Virus record (IMG/VR): IMGVR_UViG_3300025125_000004
Coordinates: 1-32,356 of that record
Direction: 5' to 3' (one strand)
DNA from: a virus
DNA length: 32,356 nt
Position 1 is the first letter of the stretch, and each line of letters opens with the position of its first letter. Made by a program: the position numbers and the translations under genes. Of the stretch, positions 30,629 through 32,356 are shown in pieces. Under the pieces are notes generated by a model, which did not search any database, was not told the origin of the DNA, and saw only the letters and a program-made list of their open reading frames with translations.

Positions 30629-30716
30629 TTGTGTGTGTTCCCTTGTGTGTGTGACCAATTGGCCAGTTAATAAATCCCCGGGAGTGGTTGCCCACGGGGA
30701 CCGGTTAACCGTCCTA
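30629..30716 (-). repeat. Leader module copy with a degenerate palindrome
   Basis: The minus-strand order is TAGGACGGTTAACCGG, a stem with CCCCGTGGG / CCCGGGG, TTTATTAACTGG, CCAATTGGT (30654-30664, with one arm degenerate) and a CA-repeat with AAGGGAACACACACAA before the 30628 start. It is the outermost of the six modules. Confidence 0.58.
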
Positions 30717-30872
30717 TTAGCCTTGGGATTGAATAGCGGCCTTGACTGCAATCAGGCGATATTGGCCAGCGGCACCCTCATACCATCCCCCGGATGTGCG
30801 CTCGCTGGTAAGCCAGCCTTCCAGGATTTGTTGTAAGTGGAGTTGGATAGTGGCTTGTGTTTGGTCGTTCAT
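30717..30872 (-). CDS. Small protein of 51 aa, first gene of the leftward array
   Basis: A minus-strand frame begins MNDQTQATIQLHLQQILEGW, continues LTSERTSGGWYEGAAGQYRL and ends IQSQG before TAA at 30717-30719. It starts at the ATG at 30872 with a CA-repeat AAGGGATTGAAC leader. It lies directly after the promoter at 30917-30945, so it is the first gene of the leftward array. Gly/Gln-rich with two Trp; no known motif. Confidence 0.55.
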   Translation of the reverse strand: MNDQTQATIQLHLQQILEGWLTSERTSGGWYEGAAGQYRLIAVKAAIQSQG

Positions 30873-30916
30873 GTTCAATCCCTTGTGTGTGTGTGCTGCC
30901 CTTTGGCGTTGGAGTC

Positions 30917-30945
30917 ATCTTATAGAGTTGTTTCCCCCGCGTCAA
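30917..30945 (-). promoter_or_regulatory. Leftward sigma70-type promoter of the accessory gene array
   Basis: On the minus strand TTGACG (30940-30945) is separated by 17 bases from TAAGAT (30917-30922), about 45 bases before the first small gene's ATG. The surrounding sequence TTGTTGACGCGGGGGAAACA resembles the rightward promoters at 31470 and 32190. An operator over the -35 is likely. Confidence 0.65.
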
Positions 30946-30965
30946 CAAGTATCTCAGGGGGTGGG

Positions 30966-31225
30966 GGGGAAAATGATCCTTTTGTGGTCCTTTTTCGGGG
31001 AAAATGATCCTTTTTAAAAAGCTAAGTGCGTGTAATTACAGGGGAAGTGATCCTTATGATCATTATGACGCTGTTTTGAAAGTTTTGAGAAAAACACCTA
31101 ATGGGAGCTACAAAATAAGTTAGTCCAAAAAAGGGTCATTTGGATCAAAAGGATCACTTGCTGAATGATTCCGTGGGGTTGGGGGATTTGAAAAGGATCA
31201 CTATTTGGGGAAAAGGCTCACTTTT
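30966..31225. repeat. Iteron-like repeat cluster around an AT-rich centre
   Basis: At least six, probably eight, related 10-18 bp units occur. GGGGAAAATGATCCTTTT is an exact direct repeat (30966-30983 and 30997-31014, 31 bases apart), with a variant at 31041-31057. Three units in the opposite orientation follow: AAAAGGATCACTT (31147-31159), AAAAGGATCACTATTTGGGG (31191-31210) and AAAAGGCTCACTTTT (31211-31225). More degenerate units are at 30985-30996 and 31129-31140. The two groups face each other around an AT-rich stretch (about 31060-31135). It could be a replication origin or a multi-operator. Confidence 0.6.
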
Positions 31226-31254
31226 GTCCGGGAGCTGCGGGAAGGCCTGGGGGA

Positions 31255-31284
31255 TTGCTTGTTTTGGGGGTTGGGGAGTATAAT
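31255..31284 (+). promoter_or_regulatory. Promoter-like sequence with a perfect TATAAT before a strong RNA stem
   Basis: TTGCTT (31255-31260) lies 18 bases from a perfect TATAAT (31279-31284). The expected start, near 31291, is eight bases before the 18-bp stem at 31299. The -35 is weak (three of six bases). The G-rich spacer is unusual. Confidence 0.5.
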
Positions 31285-31290
31285 GGGGGC

Positions 31291-31375
31291 AACGTTTCGG
31301 GGATGGGTCGGCGGCTACCAAAAGACACCCATCTTAAGCCGCTGGCCCATCCCCCCTTCACTCCCCCCGAATCCC
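31291..31375 (+). ncRNA. Candidate structured small RNA
   Basis: The arms 31299-31316 and 31337-31354 pair in a continuous 18-bp stem with two GU pairs and a 20-nt loop. Because GU pairs would be A-C mismatches on the opposite strand, the plus transcript is the likely functional form. G- and C-runs outside the stem could extend it. A promoter ends seven bases before the predicted 5' end. There is no terminator-like T-run after the stem, so the 3' end is uncertain. The RNA itself is inferred. Confidence 0.45.
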
Positions 31376-31469
31376 CCTTGCCACTGCTATCCGCTCCCCC
31401 TCTGGCTCGTGTTGGCCCTTGTGTGGCTTGTGTGTGGCTCTATTAGTTGCGATTAATATCATTCATTTG

Positions 31470-31498
31470 TTGACACGTCGGAAACAAGGACATAAGGT
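31470..31498 (+). promoter_or_regulatory. Rightward promoter before the first small plus-strand gene
   Basis: TTGACA (31470-31475), 17 bases and TAAGGT (31493-31498). The context TTGTTGACACGTCGGAAACA matches the leftward promoter at 30940 closely. The downstream leader has GGCCAAAAGTGGCC, a small palindrome-like hairpin, then a CA-repeat and AAGGATTAGAG before the ATG at 31542. Confidence 0.65.
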
Positions 31499-31541
31499 GT
31501 CCCTATCGGCCAAAAGTGGCCCACACACACAAGGATTAGAG

Positions 31542-31808
31542 ATGCCTAGTCAGAACATGAGCCCCAGAGAGCACACAGACCTAACAGCCCCCGACCGTGG
31601 GGACGAGTACATTATGGTCTGGAGTCGCTTTCCCGCTGGTCCCTATCGTACCGAGCCCGGTATGTGGTTGGTAGAGCGGGGCTGTCCCCTGCGGTATGCT
31701 GTTAACCCCCATGGTTGGGCATTGTCGGCCAAAGAAGGCAAGCCAAAGAAGGCACTAGGCCGGGAGTGGGCGTGGTATCCCATGGGAGTCGACCCAAACC
31801 AGAGCTAG
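31542..31808 (+). CDS. Small protein of unknown function
   Basis: The 88-aa product starts at the ATG at 31542 (MPSQNMSPREHTDLTAPDRG) with a CA-repeat AAGGATTAGAG leader; the longer frame from 31419 crosses the promoter. It contains WSRFPAGPYRTEPGMWLVER, GCPLRYAVNPHGWALSAKEG and a Lys/Trp-rich end (WAWYPMGVDPNQS). Many Trp, Pro and Tyr residues suggest a small beta-rich domain. No motif recognised. Confidence 0.6.
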   Translation: MPSQNMSPREHTDLTAPDRGDEYIMVWSRFPAGPYRTEPGMWLVERGCPLRYAVNPHGWALSAKEGKPKKALGREWAWYPMGVDPNQS

Positions 31809-31836
31809 CCAGCCAGAGACATACGCGGGCCCCTAT

Positions 31837-31880
31837 TGGCCACCACTCGCCCGGGTAATCCCCGGGCATTTGTGGTGAAA
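31837..31880 (+). repeat. Hairpin leader module before the second plus-strand gene
   Basis: GCCCGGG-TAATC-CCCGGGC forms a perfect seven-base-pair stem flanked by CACCAC / GTGGTG arms. Immediately upstream is GGGCCCCTATTGGCCAC (31827-31843), repeated exactly at 32263-32279; a partial version, CCCTATCGGCCA, is at 31501-31512. It is the plus-strand counterpart of the leftward leader modules. Confidence 0.55.
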
Positions 31881-31901
31881 CCTACACAAGGGAGAGAGAG
31901 C

Positions 31902-32120
31902 ATGTCTAGTTTAAGTGAATGGAATGAATTGACCATGGAGCGTTTAGGGGCGCTACCTGTCGCAAGGTTCGACCCTGCGGAGTTCCCACCTATTCCGGGG
32001 ATGGAAGGACCATTTCAATACAAGTGCGGTAAGGTCCTGTACTACGACAGCAGGGAGGGGAAGCACTACGACCGATTGACCGACTTGTACGTCGAAGCGC
32101 CTGTTCCGCAGCTGCGGTAG
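31902..32120 (+). CDS. Small protein of unknown function
   Basis: The 72-aa product starts at the ATG at 31902 (MSSLSEWNELTMERLGALPV) after ACACAAGGGAGAGAGAGC; the longer frame from 31836 runs through the hairpin. It continues ARFDPAEFPPIPGMEGPFQY, KCGKVLYYDSREGKHYDRLT and ends VEAPVPQLR. Small, Pro/Tyr-containing, possibly a one-domain protein. Unknown function. Confidence 0.58.
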   Translation: MSSLSEWNELTMERLGALPVARFDPAEFPPIPGMEGPFQYKCGKVLYYDSREGKHYDRLTDLYVEAPVPQLR

Positions 32121-32125
32121 GTCGT

Positions 32126-32168
32126 CCCTGGCTGGTCCCCTTAGTTGTGTGGGGGGACTGGCCCAGGG
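32126..32168 (+). terminator. Stem-loop after the plus-strand gene, possible terminator
   Basis: CCCTGG (32126-32131) pairs with CCAGGG (32163-32168) and GGTCCCC (32134-32140) with GGGGACT (32153-32159), giving an interrupted 13-bp stem with one GU pair. No T-run follows, so a factor-assisted terminator or an RNA structure is more likely than an intrinsic terminator. Confidence 0.4.
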
Positions 32169-32189
32169 GGAATAAAAGCACAATAGTTG

Positions 32190-32219
32190 TTGACACGCTG
32201 GCAACGATGGGTGTACAAG
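32190..32219 (+). promoter_or_regulatory. Rightward promoter near the window end
   Basis: TTGACA (32190-32195), 18 bases and TACAAG (32214-32219), in the context TTGTTGACACGCTGGCAAC, similar to the promoters at 30940 and 31470. The exact 17-base repeat GGGCCCCTATTGGCCAC follows at 32263-32279. The gene it would serve lies beyond the window. Confidence 0.5.
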
Positions 32220-32356
32220 GGGTCAAGAAATTGGCGCGGACGGGGTGCAAGCGGGCTCAGGTGGGCCCCTATTGGCCACACACAGGCGCGACCAAGCGGT
32301 CAGGTCAGGCCACACCCAGGCCACCAGCGCGGGCCCAGGAAGACGACCCCCCCCCC

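Noticed and set aside
25240-30900. CRISPR-like array
   Set aside because: The repeated parts are separated by full genes, not by uniform 30-40 bp spacers, and they carry ribosome sites; these are gene leaders.
31205-31456. Open frame of 83 codons on the plus strand
   Set aside because: It runs through G- and C-rich stem arms and lacks a ribosome site; the promoter-stem arrangement explains the region better.
32347-32356. Run of C at the end of the window
   Set aside because: A homopolymer at the sequence edge is more likely an assembly or library end artefact than a biological feature.
1-32356. tRNA or rRNA genes, insertion sequences, integrase or attachment site
   Set aside because: I saw no cloverleaf, no transposase or integrase motifs and no att-like core; nothing supports these features in the window.

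Overview
The window is part of a tailed double-stranded DNA phage genome with podovirus-like (short-tailed) architecture. It carries a scaffold-capsid-adaptor-tail tube block followed by large internal virion (DNA ejection) proteins. There is no tape measure, sheath or tail assembly chaperone. Terminase, portal and a replicative DNA polymerase are not in the window and presumably lie outside it. A lipobox-like small protein, holin-like proteins and an M15-type endolysin suggest a Gram-negative host, but the host cannot be named from this sequence.

Layout: (1) 1-15.8 kb, plus strand, virion and lysis block: scaffold (5' truncated), major capsid protein, small structural protein, adaptor, small protein, a 1212-aa tail tube/nozzle-like protein, four proteins that look like internal virion/ejection proteins (about 200, 320, 560 and 1000 aa), a small protein, a fibre-like protein ending in a C1q-like domain, then small membrane proteins. 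The last of these is a holin-like gene with a candidate programmed -1 frameshift. (2) 15.8-19.2 kb, minus strand, replication/recombination operon from a near-perfect sigma70-type promoter: YqaJ-type exonuclease, RecT annealing protein, Prim-Pol primase, VRR-NUC nuclease, small HTH protein. (3) 19.3-20.4 kb, a plus-strand island: two small proteins and an M15-like endolysin whose start codon abuts a 21-bp RNA stem. (4) 20.4-21.9 kb, minus: D5/P4-type SF3 helicase. (5) 22.0-25.2 kb: one small plus gene, then a minus operon of very short overlapping genes. (6) 25.2-30.9 kb: minus-strand array of unknown small genes, including three paralogous pairs. Many are preceded by a shared leader module: an inverted repeat around CCGGTTTAAC...TGATTAAACCGG, a GGCCAATTGGCC palindrome, and a CA-repeat followed by AGGAGAGA and the start codon. 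(7) 30.9-32.36 kb: a divergent control region with two outward promoters, an iteron-like repeat cluster, and a promoter followed at once by an 18-bp RNA stem, then two small plus-strand genes with the same kind of leader and a third promoter near the window end.

Working model (inference): the right end is the early region, with leftward and rightward transcription from related TTGTTGACRCG promoters. The shared leaders would give modular control of each small gene, and the iteron cluster is an origin or operator candidate that could serve the Prim-Pol and SF3 helicase. The left half holds the late virion genes. The items most worth a second look are the repeated leader modules, the iteron cluster with the adjacent candidate small RNA, the -1 frameshift at the holin-like gene, and the endolysin leader hairpin.
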